Virus record (IMG/VR): IMGVR_UViG_3300045825_000357
Span: 1-42,687 of that record
Reading direction: 5' to 3' (one strand)
Source of the DNA: a virus
Length of the DNA: 42,687 nt
The translations under genes and the position numbers were made by a program. This document shows, piece after piece, positions 31,575 through 38,480 of the stretch. The notes beneath the pieces were generated by a model. That model saw only the letters and a program-made list of their open reading frames with translations. It had not been told where the DNA came from and made no database searches. Each line of letters opens with the position of its first letter. Position 1 is the stretch's first letter.

Positions 31575-32161
31575 GGTGCCGTCACCAGGCTCGCGTGTTG
31601 CAGGATCTGCAGCTGCAGCCGGTCGCGCAGCTTTTCGCAGACGCGCAGCACCTCGGCTTCAATCATCGCGTGCACCTTGCCGGCGTCGGTCTCCGGCGTC
31701 ACCAGCGACGTCAGGCGGTCTGGCAACGCCATTAGCTCCATCCGGGTCGACACCATGGCGTCGTATATCGCCGATGTCATGGGCGCGATCTCAGCCACCA
31801 GGCCCTTGAGCTTGGCCAGCTCGATCTGCTCGCGCTCGGCCTTGCTTTGCTCGGTGATGGTGCGCGCCGCGACGATGGCCGCATGCGGGTGCGGCGCCTT
31901 GGCGGCCGGCGCTGCCACCGGATCAACCGGCGTGCCCAGAGGCAGCACACCAAACACCCCCGCCTCGCGCTTGCCACCGTTGAAAGGGTCAGCGCTCATG
32001 CTCATGCCCTCGCGCACCGCATCAACATCCACCGAGCCATCGGCAAAAGCCTCGCAACGCCCAGCCCGGATGGCCTGCTGCACGGCCACGCTATCGACAC
32101 CCAGCTGGCGCGCGCACTCCCCGACCGACACCCCGATCAACGGTTGCAGCAGCGCAGACAT
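31571..32161 (-). CDS. Terminase small subunit-like protein (Nu1-type HTH)
   Basis: A 196-residue protein. The N-terminus has a helix-turn-helix (SVGECARQLGVDSVAVQQAI) followed by a wing-like part. After a Pro/Ala linker comes a long helical region (KAEREQIELAKLKGLV, ALPDRLTSLVTPETDAGKV) for oligomerisation. This layout, and the place before the terminase, fit a Nu1-type small terminase that recognises the packaging site. The likely site is the intergenic stretch just upstream. Confidence 0.75.
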   Translation of the reverse strand: MSALLQPLIGVSVGECARQLGVDSVAVQQAIRAGRCEAFADGSVDVDAVREGMSMSADPFNGGKREAGVFGVLPLGTPVDPVAAPAAKAPHPHAAIVAARTITEQSKAEREQIELAKLKGLVAEIAPMTSAIYDAMVSTRMELMALPDRLTSLVTPETDAGKVHAMIEAEVLRVCEKLRDRLQLQILQHASLVTAP

Positions 32162-32285
32162 GTGTGTGCCTAAAATTTAAGCAAAAAGCAGTTCAAAAAA
32201 CCTAAAAAAAATTAAATATCGAGGTCCGAATTACCCGCATGGGGGGTGGGCGCGGGAAGGACCCGCGAAAATTTCTAAATGCGAA
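32162..32285. other. Intergenic region before small terminase, possible packaging site
   Basis: A 124-bp gap in an otherwise tightly packed operon. It holds a perfect inverted repeat CGCGGG-AAGGA-CCCGCG (32251-32267), a G-rich run (32241-32250) and an AT-rich half with T/A runs. In lambda-type phages cos lies just before the small terminase gene, so this is the best candidate. No known cos sequence is recognised. Confidence 0.35.
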
Positions 32286-33080
32286 TCAAATCAATACCAT
32301 CGCAGGGCGCGGCAGGGCGGTGCGCTCGGCCTGAGCCACGGCCTTGCCGAGCTCGTCGGCAAAGTGCTGCTCTATTGTTCGCTTGGCGATGCCTGGCACG
32401 TCCAGCTGCTGCCGATAGGTTGGCTTGCTTGCAAAAATAATCACCGGCTTGATGGCCGAGCCGGCCGCGCCGAAGCCGATGCGTTGCCATACCCCAAGGG
32501 GTAGACGCCCACCACCAGGCTTGCCGACAAAGTACGCAATGCCACGCACGCCAGTGCGCTTGTTGCCACGCGCCATTGATGCCCGCTTCTTGTCGGTCGT
32601 GTTGGCCTTGTAACCCAGCTCCCCGAAGGCCCGCAGGTAAGACAGGATCTGCACGATCTGCCCGCTCGACATGTTGCCGTAGGCGTCCACCTTGGCAGCA
32701 CTGCCAGGCATGGCCGCATACCCCGCAGGCAGCAGGCCGGTGTGCTGCAGCGAACGTTCGAAGGCCTTGAGCTTGCGCTGGCCACCGTAGACCAGCGGCG
32801 ACAGGTAATCACGCGCGTCCGAGCCCTTGCCAAATGCCGGCCTGAAGTCCACCTCAGCCTGCAGCTTGCGCTTGGTCGCCGGGTACAGCCGGAAGCCGCG
32901 CATCGTGTACGGCGTCGGCCGGTCGATCAGGCTGGGCAGCTGCCGCTCGATCTCCTCCTTGGCCAGCTTCGCGGTGCGGGTCAATGCCAGTGCCGTGGCA
33001 TAAGGCATCTGGTCCCCAGCCACCCGCGCCCACGCCGACACCGTGGCCTCCAGATCGCTCTTCACGCTGATGTGGATCAA
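32286..33080 (-). CDS. Conserved basic phage protein at the start of the late operon
   Basis: A 264-residue protein if it starts at the TTG at 33080; a GTG at 33065 gives 259. The frame is open further upstream, but there it runs through the terminator hairpin (33095-33118), so the longer start is unlikely. The protein is basic: ALALTRTAKLAKEEIERQLP, PTPYTMRGFRLYPATKRKLQAEVDFR, AYGNMSSGQIVQILSYLRAF, KPVIIFASKPTYRQQLDVPG. I recall unnamed homologues in other phages, sometimes near tail-completion genes. It is the first gene after the late promoter. Role unknown. Confidence 0.75.
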   Translation of the reverse strand: MIHISVKSDLEATVSAWARVAGDQMPYATALALTRTAKLAKEEIERQLPSLIDRPTPYTMRGFRLYPATKRKLQAEVDFRPAFGKGSDARDYLSPLVYGGQRKLKAFERSLQHTGLLPAGYAAMPGSAAKVDAYGNMSSGQIVQILSYLRAFGELGYKANTTDKKRASMARGNKRTGVRGIAYFVGKPGGGRLPLGVWQRIGFGAAGSAIKPVIIFASKPTYRQQLDVPGIAKRTIEQHFADELGKAVAQAERTALPRPAMVLI

Positions 33081-33094
33081 GGCCGACCGCCCAT

Positions 33095-33118
33095 AAAAAA
33101 AGCCCCATTGAATGGGGC
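33095..33118 (-). terminator. Intrinsic terminator before the late genes (tR'-like)
   Basis: On the minus strand: GCCCCAT-TCA-ATGGGGC followed by seven T residues, a perfect 7-bp stem. It lies between the Q-like gene and the first late gene, about 45 bases after the predicted promoter start. It would stop late transcription unless antiterminated. Confidence 0.9.
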
Positions 33119-33169
33119 CAGCTTGCCGTGAGGAATTTTTTAAGCGTTCGTTGGAAACAGCTTGCCAGA

Positions 33170-33198
33170 AATCTACCATAAAAGTCTATGTGTCTAAA
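33170..33198 (-). promoter_or_regulatory. Candidate late promoter (pR'-like)
   Basis: On the minus strand: TTTAGA as -35 (33193-33198), a 17-base spacer, and TAGATT as -10 (33170-33175). Each hexamer matches 4 of 6 consensus bases. It overlaps the end of the Q-like gene region and lies before the terminator at 33095-33118. Confidence 0.5.
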
Positions 33199-33208
33199 CT
33201 CTTTTCGA

Positions 33209-33580
33209 TTATTTTTTTCGCGCCGCCCGGTCGCCAAACCAGCCGCTCAGTGCGTGGTCCGCCTGGTCCAGGTGCGCCTTCACGCTAGATTCAGCCAGGC
33301 ATTCCAGCCGCGCCGCCTCCCGAATGCCCACGTCGTCAATGTAGACGTGGTACAGCGTCACGTACAGCTGCGCCCGCGACAGCCGCAGCGACTCGACCGC
33401 CTCATTCGTCACCGAAGCCTCGACATCATCGACCGGCACGATGGCTTCACGGTAACCACCAATCACCGATCCAGACAACAGCACCGACTGCCTGGCAAAA
33501 CCCAGGCCGCCCGCGTTTTCGCGCTCTTTCCACAACGCCCAGTTTTCCAGCTTTTGCTTCACCCATTCAATGCGAGCCAC
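33209..33580 (-). CDS. Q-like late antiterminator (putative)
   Basis: A 123-residue protein. The C-terminal half has a helix-turn-helix-like unit (VTLYHVYIDDVGIREAARLECLAESSVKAHLDQADHALSGWF in segments) as in phage Q/antiterminator or RinA-like late activators. The N-terminus (RIEWVKQKLENWALWKERENAGGLGF) also resembles short Q-type proteins. It lies immediately before the predicted late promoter and terminator, the classical Q position. GTG start with AAGGAGA 7 bases upstream. It should allow transcription of the whole late operon. Family call is moderate. Confidence 0.6.
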   Translation of the reverse strand: MARIEWVKQKLENWALWKERENAGGLGFARQSVLLSGSVIGGYREAIVPVDDVEASVTNEAVESLRLSRAQLYVTLYHVYIDDVGIREAARLECLAESSVKAHLDQADHALSGWFGDRAARKK

Positions 33581-33606
33581 GCCAAATCTCCTTCCAACTC
33601 AGCAAT

Positions 33607-33621
33607 CTACTAATTTAGTAG
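33607..33621. promoter_or_regulatory. Perfect palindrome upstream of the Q-like gene
   Basis: CTACTA-ATT-TAGTAG lies 27 bp upstream of the Q-like start. It differs from the TAAAC-N5-GTTTA operators, so it may be a site for another regulator or a simple hairpin in the leader. Confidence 0.4.
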
Positions 33622-33634
33622 CAGTTTTTCTTGC

Positions 33635-33795
33635 AAATCCGTCCAAATCCGTCCAGCCGTCCAGCCGTCCCTCTCTCCTTCGGAGTTCTAAAACGTTACG
33701 CAGGCAAAGACGCGCCTACGCGCGCGTGTGCGATCAACGCGCGCCCCTGTCTTGGGGGTCCCGGACGGCCTACCTGTGTGGACGGCTGGACGGAC
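33635..33795. repeat. Iteron-like repeats, candidate replication origin
   Basis: Tandem units ending CCGTCC: AAATCCGTCC twice (33635-33654) and AGCCGTCC twice (33655-33670). Reverse complements lie at 33763-33768 and 33780-33795. CCGTCCAGCCGTCC at 33649-33662 is the exact inverse of part of 33780-33795, so a long-range stem is possible. Between them is a stretch of alternating CGCG and a CCCC-N6-GGGG hairpin. No protein is encoded in this 231-bp gap. It lies close to the VapE-type primase-helicase gene. Confidence 0.5.
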
Positions 33796-33811
33796 AATGA
33801 CGGGGGTGGTG

Positions 33812-33997
33812 CTAGCTCATAGGCGCGTGTGTTGATTTCCCCGTCACGGCTGCACAGGGCACTAAGCCCTGCTTGTCAGTTAGCACACGAATGTTGTGAT
33901 CCCACCTCTGTACATTCGTGACTGCAGCACCGCGCAGGTCATGATGGACAAGCTTTTCGGCCATGCCAGGCCCTCGCTGCTTAAACCGCATCATCAT
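33812..33997 (-). CDS. Small hypothetical protein after the primase-helicase gene
   Basis: A 61-residue protein starting with three ATG codons in a row (33997, 33994, 33991), preceded by a perfect AGGAGG. It overlaps the end of the primase-helicase gene by 17 bp. The sequence (RFKQRGPGMAEKLVHHDLRG, then VTNVQRWDHNIRVLTDKQG) is basic and His-rich. The strong ribosome binding site is the main support. The family is unknown; a role in replication is suggested by the neighbour only. Confidence 0.7.
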   Translation of the reverse strand: MMMRFKQRGPGMAEKLVHHDLRGAAVTNVQRWDHNIRVLTDKQGLVPCAAVTGKSTHAPMS

Positions 33998-36245
33998 CAA
34001 CGCCTCCTGGTGCTGCCGCCGGCGAATCGCGGTCAACACCTTCAGCGGCCGGCGATTGCGCGCCAGCCTCGTCTTCAATTTTGGGTGGCCATACTTTCGG
34101 GCGCAAATAGCCACGCCTGCGCGGGCCCGTGTTCTCCCGGCCGACCACCCAGCCAAACTCCCTCAGCCAGGCGCAAATCTGGTTTTCCAGCAAACGCGTC
34201 GATTTAGACGCATCCGCGCCCAGCGCACTCACCAGCCCGTTCAGCGTCACAAACCGGGTCAAGCAAGTCAACTCCATCGTCAACCTGCCGTCGCCAGACG
34301 ACGCACCCTCACGCGTCAGCAATTCATACAGGCGGCTTTGCACCGCCGTTTCCGCCAGCCTCAGTTTTTGTTCCGGCGCAAACAGCTCCGCCTCTTCGTC
34401 TAGCGTCGGCGTGTAGCGCTCACCGGCCAGATAGGCCGCATACGCCTCGGCAAACAACTGCGGCCGCCACAAGCCCAGCCAGTAGCGGTTGATAGGCCGG
34501 TCCACCGGCACCGGCCAAAACCGCCGGTTGCCACCCGGGTCATGCAGATAGTCCGATTGATTGGTCGAGCAAAAGATCACGCATTGCCGCAGATGCCCCT
34601 CCACAAAATGTCCGTAAGCACTGCGGAAGCGGTCCACCGTCGAGCTGATGAACTGCTTCACCTGCTCACTGTCCGCCCGGCGCAGCGGCGTCAGCTCACT
34701 CAATTCATAACCCCAGATCCCGTCAAGCTGCTCATAGCCGTCCTTGCCCTGGCCCATTTCAAAATGCGTGTCGCTGAAGAACTCAGAGCCCACCAGCAGC
34801 TTGATCAACGAACTCTTGCCCAGCCCGGTCGGGCCCTCAAACACCGGCGAATAGTCAAACTTGCAACCCGGCTCCATCACCCGCGCCACCAGGCCCAGCA
34901 GCAAAAAGCGCCCCACCAGCGCCAAGTAGCGCCCCCGTTTGGGCGCCAGCAGCTCAGGCTCCAGGCCAAGCACCTGCATCAGCCAGCTGTCCAGGCGCGG
35001 CTGGCCATCCCACTGCAAAGTCGCCAGCCAGTCCCTGATCGGGTGGAAATGGTACTGGTCAGCCACCGTCGCCATCGCCTCGGCCAGCGCCGCGCGAGAC
35101 ACCGCCTTCAGCTTGTAGCGCACCGACAAAAAGTCACCCAGACGCAAATCATCATTCGTCCTCAGCGTCCCCACCTCATCACGCCACGGCCACGGCGCAC
35201 ACACGCACGGCGTACCCGTCAAATCATTGAAACCCAGGCAACCCTGCAGCGCCGGCGCCTTGCGCAGCGCGGTAATGATCAGCTTGCGCGAGACCGGAAT
35301 CGCATAAACGCCGCACTTCAGCGCCTCGCACATAAAAGCCAGATACGCCGCAAACGCATCCACGCCATCATCATCGTCAGCCGGCGCGTCATCAGGCGAA
35401 TCATCAGGCAGATCAACCAGCGCAGGCCTGGCGCCACCACGACCACCACCCTCGGCAAGCCGCGGCGGCAACGCCAGCGCCTGGTCCAAAAACGCCAGCA
35501 CCCGCGCGTCATCCCAGCCATCGCCGATGATGGCATCAGCGCAATCCCAGCCGTCAACCGCTGCGCCCGGCTCGGGAATCGGCAGCAGCCGCACCGTGCA
35601 GCCATGTTCGTCACGCAGCAGCGCCCCCAGGTCCAGCATCGCTTTCATGCCCACCTGCTTGTGCGCCGGCAACAAAGGCTTGCTCAGGCGCAGCGCCGCC
35701 AGCGCCGCGTCATCCCCGCACGCCTTGCGCTCAGTCGGCGTCGGCTGCTCACGCTTGCCATCGCAGTCCGGCCACAACAGCACCGCAGACGTATCCAGCC
35801 ACGACCAGTCCGCTTTGCGCCAGGTCAGCGCCCCGCCCGGCCAGCACACCACCAGGTAGGCAGCCGGCGCAGCCCTGTCCAGCACCGCCTGCAGCAGGTC
35901 GGCTTTTTTCTCACCCTCCACCACCACCACCGTGCTGTCGCTGCGCAGCGCATGCGCCGCCAGATACAGCGGACGCGGCTCATCCCACTGCCGCCAATGC
36001 CAGCGCATCGTGCCATCGCGCAAAGACCTGCACCAGGTGTAAGGCAGCGGCGCCTTGCCGCCATCGCTTTTGCGAAAGCGCACCACATAGCCATAGACAT
36101 TGGCATCAATGGCATAAGTCGCCGTGTGATCGATGTCAGCCGCGCTGTAGTGAATGTGCGTGAACGTCGGCGCAGACGCAAGCACCGGCACCGGCACCAC
36201 CGTCTGCCATCTCTCCGGTTCAGCAATTCGACGCGGCTCTGACAT
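33981..36245 (-). CDS. TOPRIM primase - VapE-type helicase
   Basis: A 754-residue replication protein. The N-terminal half has a TOPRIM-like domain (VVVVEGEKKADLL, then LWPDCDGK). The C-terminal half is a VapE (virulence-associated E) helicase domain: RDWLATLQWDGQPRLDSWL, EGPTGLGKSSLIKLLVG as Walker A, HFEMGQGKDGYEQLDGIWGYELSEL, CVIFCSTNQSDYLHDPGGNRRFWPV. The C-terminus is acidic and Pro-rich. It should prime and unwind DNA at the phage origin, possibly the nearby repeats at 33635-33795. The ATG at 36245 is 10 bp from the previous gene. Full length. Confidence 0.93.
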   Translation of the reverse strand: MSEPRRIAEPERWQTVVPVPVLASAPTFTHIHYSAADIDHTATYAIDANVYGYVVRFRKSDGGKAPLPYTWCRSLRDGTMRWHWRQWDEPRPLYLAAHALRSDSTVVVVEGEKKADLLQAVLDRAAPAAYLVVCWPGGALTWRKADWSWLDTSAVLLWPDCDGKREQPTPTERKACGDDAALAALRLSKPLLPAHKQVGMKAMLDLGALLRDEHGCTVRLLPIPEPGAAVDGWDCADAIIGDGWDDARVLAFLDQALALPPRLAEGGGRGGARPALVDLPDDSPDDAPADDDDGVDAFAAYLAFMCEALKCGVYAIPVSRKLIITALRKAPALQGCLGFNDLTGTPCVCAPWPWRDEVGTLRTNDDLRLGDFLSVRYKLKAVSRAALAEAMATVADQYHFHPIRDWLATLQWDGQPRLDSWLMQVLGLEPELLAPKRGRYLALVGRFLLLGLVARVMEPGCKFDYSPVFEGPTGLGKSSLIKLLVGSEFFSDTHFEMGQGKDGYEQLDGIWGYELSELTPLRRADSEQVKQFISSTVDRFRSAYGHFVEGHLRQCVIFCSTNQSDYLHDPGGNRRFWPVPVDRPINRYWLGLWRPQLFAEAYAAYLAGERYTPTLDEEAELFAPEQKLRLAETAVQSRLYELLTREGASSGDGRLTMELTCLTRFVTLNGLVSALGADASKSTRLLENQICAWLREFGWVVGRENTGPRRRGYLRPKVWPPKIEDEAGAQSPAAEGVDRDSPAAAPGGVDDDAV

Positions 36246-36254
36246 GGTGCAACC

Positions 36255-36536
36255 CTAACCGGAGGAATCCCACCAGTCAGGGGCCAGATCAGCCATGCGC
36301 TCCAACTCATGCGCCGGCACGTATTCAGCCACCGGGCGGTTGCGGTAATCCACCACCCGCTCCGCAATGATGTCCAGCTGGCCACGCCGCCGCATGCGCG
36401 GCACCGTGCTGCGCGCCGCCTCCTGGCCCACGCAAGCGCGCGCCGCCAGCTCCTGCAGGGTCGCGCCGTGGCCCGGGCGGGCCAGATCGCCAGCGGCCTG
36501 CAGCAGCACGAGTGAGATTTCGCCCTGAGGTCTCAC
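36255..36536 (-). CDS. Winged-helix protein of the replication block
   Basis: A 93-residue protein from a GTG that overlaps the upstream stop (GTGA). It has a winged-helix layout: EISLVLLQAAGDLARPGHGATLQELAARACVGQEAARSTVPRMRRRGQLDIIAERVVDYRNRP (in segments). It ends in DLAPDWWDSSG. Upstream in-frame codons lie inside the membrane-protein gene and are not used. It may act with the primase-helicase at the origin or regulate the operon. Confidence 0.75.
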   Translation of the reverse strand: MRPQGEISLVLLQAAGDLARPGHGATLQELAARACVGQEAARSTVPRMRRRGQLDIIAERVVDYRNRPVAEYVPAHELERMADLAPDWWDSSG

Positions 36537-36853
36537 GGCGGCGCCTTCCGTATCCACCCGGCAAAAACGCGCCCCCTGCGCGGCACGATCAAACCCTTCC
36601 AGACCCCCTGCAGACTGACAGTCGTCAGCACCAGCTGCTGCACCATCAGCCCCGTGTGCGCCTGCAGCCAGGCAAAGGCGATCCAGGCCATGTTCGCCGC
36701 CAGAAACAGCACCCAGCCCCAGGGCGCGCGCCGGCCATTGTTCGCCAGCAGCCAGGCGCCGGCTATCGTCAGCACGGCGGCCGACCATTCGAGGACAAGC
36801 GGCAGGCTGGCGGCCTGCAGGATGGACTGGCTGACCTCGCCCGTCGGTCTCAT
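36533..36853 (-). CDS. Small membrane protein with three TM segments
   Basis: A 106-residue protein from the ATG at 36853. It has hydrophobic segments at about residues 17-33 (LPLVLEWSAAVLTIAGAWLL), 41-59 (PWGWVLFLAANMAWIAFAW) and 65-80. The C-terminus is basic (VPRRGRVFAGWIRK), predicting an inside location. It resembles small nicotinamide transporter-like or superinfection-type membrane proteins only in size. Its place in a replication operon is unusual. The function is unknown. Confidence 0.7.
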   Translation of the reverse strand: MRPTGEVSQSILQAASLPLVLEWSAAVLTIAGAWLLANNGRRAPWGWVLFLAANMAWIAFAWLQAHTGLMVQQLVLTTVSLQGVWKGLIVPRRGRVFAGWIRKAPP

Positions 36854-36940
36854 GGCAGCCCTGCTACAAAAAGGTGAGCGGCCCGCCTTGCTACTACATT
36901 GGGAGCTTCCACACCACCCAATTTCACAAAGGGGCCGCCC

Positions 36941-37234
36941 ATGCAACAAGACATAGCGCAAATCAAAACAGCCATAACCAGACTCCGCGCAGACCTGATG
37001 GCCAGCAACCTGGCCATCGCAGCGCTGACCAGCGTTTTAACTGCCGAGCAGCGCCACCAGGCCTTGCAGGCAATGATCGAGCTGTCCGTGATGCAAGAGC
37101 AGACCGCCGAGACAGCACAAAAGCCAGACCTGATAGAGCTACTGCAGCCAGCGGTGCAACGCATGTATAGCAACCTGCAAGCGGCGCACAAGATGCGGCT
37201 GCACAAGGACGGCCAAGCGCCGACAGAGCCCTGA
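36941..37234 (+). CDS. Small helical protein on the opposite strand
   Basis: A 97-residue protein from the ATG at 36941, preceded by AAAGGGG. It is amphipathic and helical (DIAQIKTAITRLRADLMASN, RHQALQAMIELSVMQEQ), without cysteines, and reads like a real protein. It is the only rightward gene in the leftward replication block. It is largely antisense to the 3' part of the frame at 36963-37409. I cannot name it. No clear promoter was found. Confidence 0.65.
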   Translation: MQQDIAQIKTAITRLRADLMASNLAIAALTSVLTAEQRHQALQAMIELSVMQEQTAETAQKPDLIELLQPAVQRMYSNLQAAHKMRLHKDGQAPTEP

Positions 37235-37409
37235 GATCGCCCAGCTCGTAGCGCCAGACCTGCTTCAAAGCCGGCGGCCCGCCCCCAATCTCGATTCCCG
37301 CCGCACTCAAGGCCGCCAGCTCGCCCCGCCTTTGTTCGATATAGGCAACGAGCGTGGCGGCATCATCGTCCAGGACGTCCTGAAGGGTGCGGCGTGCGGG
37401 GATGTTCAT
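36963..37409 (-). CDS. Hypothetical protein with antisense-overlapped 3' half
   Basis: The first 58 residues (NIPARRTLQDVLDDDAATLV, then YIEQRRGELAALSAAGIEIG) look like a real protein and are coupled to the upstream gene by overlap. The remaining ~90 residues are antisense to the gene at 36941-37234 and have the composition of a shadow frame (many Cys, Trp, Arg and Ser). The original 3' end may have been lost. Length and product are uncertain. Confidence 0.45.
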   Translation of the reverse strand: MNIPARRTLQDVLDDDAATLVAYIEQRRGELAALSAAGIEIGGGPPALKQVWRYELGDLRALSALGRPCAAASCAPLAGCYTCVAPLAAVALSGLAFVLSRRSALASRTARSLPARPGGAARQLKRWSALRWPGCWPSGLRGVWLWLF

Positions 37410-37657
37410 GGACGTTCGGTGTTCTGCTGGACTGGCTCAAGGCCGAGATCAGCCAAGGCCTGCCCAAAATCCGGCTCTGAAATCAAGGCGTCCCGCAGCT
37501 CCAGCGCACAAGCCATGCAGCCGGCCACGGCGGGCGGGTGGTCGAGCAGCAGTTTCAAGCCACCACTTTCACCCGGCGGCCAAAACATCAGAGTCGATTC
37601 GCAGGCGTTTAACCACGACTCAGCCAGCGCTAAAAGCTTTCGGGTTGACACCGTCAT
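37406..37657 (-). CDS. Hypothetical protein
   Basis: An 83-residue protein overlapping both neighbours by 4 bp. Content: STRKLLALAESWLNACESTL, LLLDHPPAVAGCMACALELRDAL, then an acidic C-terminus. The pattern DHPPAVAGCMACALELR with two cysteines is distinctive, but I cannot name the family. It is part of the leftward early operon. Confidence 0.65.
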   Translation of the reverse strand: MTVSTRKLLALAESWLNACESTLMFWPPGESGGLKLLLDHPPAVAGCMACALELRDALISEPDFGQALADLGLEPVQQNTERP

Positions 37658-37920
37658 GCCCCCTCATTCGCTACATTTTCAGTAGCTGCTTGTGCTTGTC
37701 CCCAGCCGCGCGAAATCACGCGGAAGCGAGGCGGCTGGTGGTTCGGCATGGCTTGCGGCGGCGCGTTGGTCAGGTGCAGCGCGCCGGGTATCAGCGGCTG
37801 CGCTGGTTGCCAATCGTCACCACCTGAGTGCAGCCGAATTCCTTTTGCAAAGCGGCGCTGCGCGTTGTCTTGCCCCAGCCCTGCGGGGCAGTGAGAACGG
37901 TGGTGAACTCGATTTTTCAT
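37654..37920 (-). pseudogene. P-loop ATPase-like gene with two compensating frameshifts
   Basis: The frame from the ATG at 37920 encodes 88 residues, but the first ~34 are out of the ancestral frame. The neighbouring frame reads EFTTVLTAPQGWGKTTRSA, then FGCTQVV, a clear Walker A. It then fails at a stop, while the annotated frame continues as DDWQPAQPLIPGALHLTN. A run of five A instead of four after the ATG (37913-37917), and one missing G near 37817-37824, explain both. With these corrected it would be one ~88-residue P-loop protein. As sequenced it lacks the nucleotide-binding motif. Its 3' end contains a dispersed repeat. Confidence 0.65.
37670..37700. repeat. Dispersed repeat, copy C
   Basis: Contains GCTACATTTTCAGTAGCTGC followed by TTGTGCTTGTC. 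It is shared with 37939-37967 and 38493-38521 and lies at the 3' end of the P-loop gene, encoding its tail GQAQAATENVA. Confidence 0.85.
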
Positions 37921-38480
37921 GGTGGCGGTGCCTCATTTGCTACATTTTCAGTAGCTGCTTGCGCTTGATCCGTCTGGGCTGCGGCCAGTTCAGGCCACAA
38001 AAACATGTAGCGATCAGGCCAGCGCAGCTTGCGCGAAAAACGGCCCTCTGACTTGGCCTCAAGCTGCCCGGCCAGTTCGATCAAGCGTCCCTCTGGAATG
38101 CCCGTTTGCAGCCAGCCTTGCACGCTTGGCGGCTTGATGCCCAGCATGCGCGCCACAGCGGTCACACCGCCCAGCAATTTGATAATTTCTTGATCAGTCA
38201 CAGATGGTGTTTTAGGCAGCGCCGCATTGCGCATAATTTGAGCCCGACAGTCTGCACTGTCACAAAACCTAAGCAGGTGTTGCGCCCATTCCTCAGACCT
38301 GTGTTTTGCTGCCAGTGCGCGAACATTCTCCAATGCCAGCCATTGGCTGTGATTCAGTTTGGTAATTGCATCGCACTCTGCTTGAAGCCGTTCAACGCTG
38401 TGGTTCAGCTGCTCCAAAGCCATTGCAACGGGAACTTCACACGAAACCGCCGCATATGTGTGCTGCGCCAGCATCTTCAA
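37917..38480 (-). CDS. YdaS-like HTH protein
   Basis: A 187-residue protein. The N-terminal half is helical (MALEQLNHSVERLQAECDAI). Residues about 93-140 are a Cro/YdaS-type helix-turn-helix: TDQEIIKLLGGVTAVARMLG, then KPPSVQGWLQTGIPEGRLIEL. The C-terminus carries the repeat-encoded tail AAQTDQAQAATENVANE. It overlaps both neighbours by 4 bp. It is the second gene after the leftward early promoter and probably regulates the lysis-lysogeny switch or replication, comparable to cII/O-region proteins. Confidence 0.75.
   Translation of the reverse strand: MKMLAQHTYAAVSCEVPVAMALEQLNHSVERLQAECDAITKLNHSQWLALENVRALAAKHRSEEWAQHLLRFCDSADCRAQIMRNAALPKTPSVTDQEIIKLLGGVTAVARMLGIKPPSVQGWLQTGIPEGRLIELAGQLEAKSEGRFSRKLRWPDRYMFLWPELAAAQTDQAQAATENVANEAPPP
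37939..37995. repeat. Dispersed repeat, copy D
   Basis: 57 bp, nearly identical to 38493-38549. The first ~29 bp are shared with copy C. It encodes the C-terminal tail of the YdaS-like protein at 37917-38480. Confidence 0.85.

Noticed and set aside
32286-33179. Longer start (33179) for the first late gene
   Set aside because: The extra 33 codons run through a perfect terminator hairpin and the late promoter region, so they are probably not translated.
33635-33795. CRISPR-like array
   Set aside because: Units are 8-10 bases in direct tandem without spacers, and reverse copies follow; this does not fit a CRISPR array.
34542-36242. Long plus-strand open frame (566 codons) opposite the primase-helicase gene
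   Set aside because: It is antisense to a clear VapE-type gene and its product is Arg/Gln/His-rich without any domain, a common shadow in high-GC DNA.
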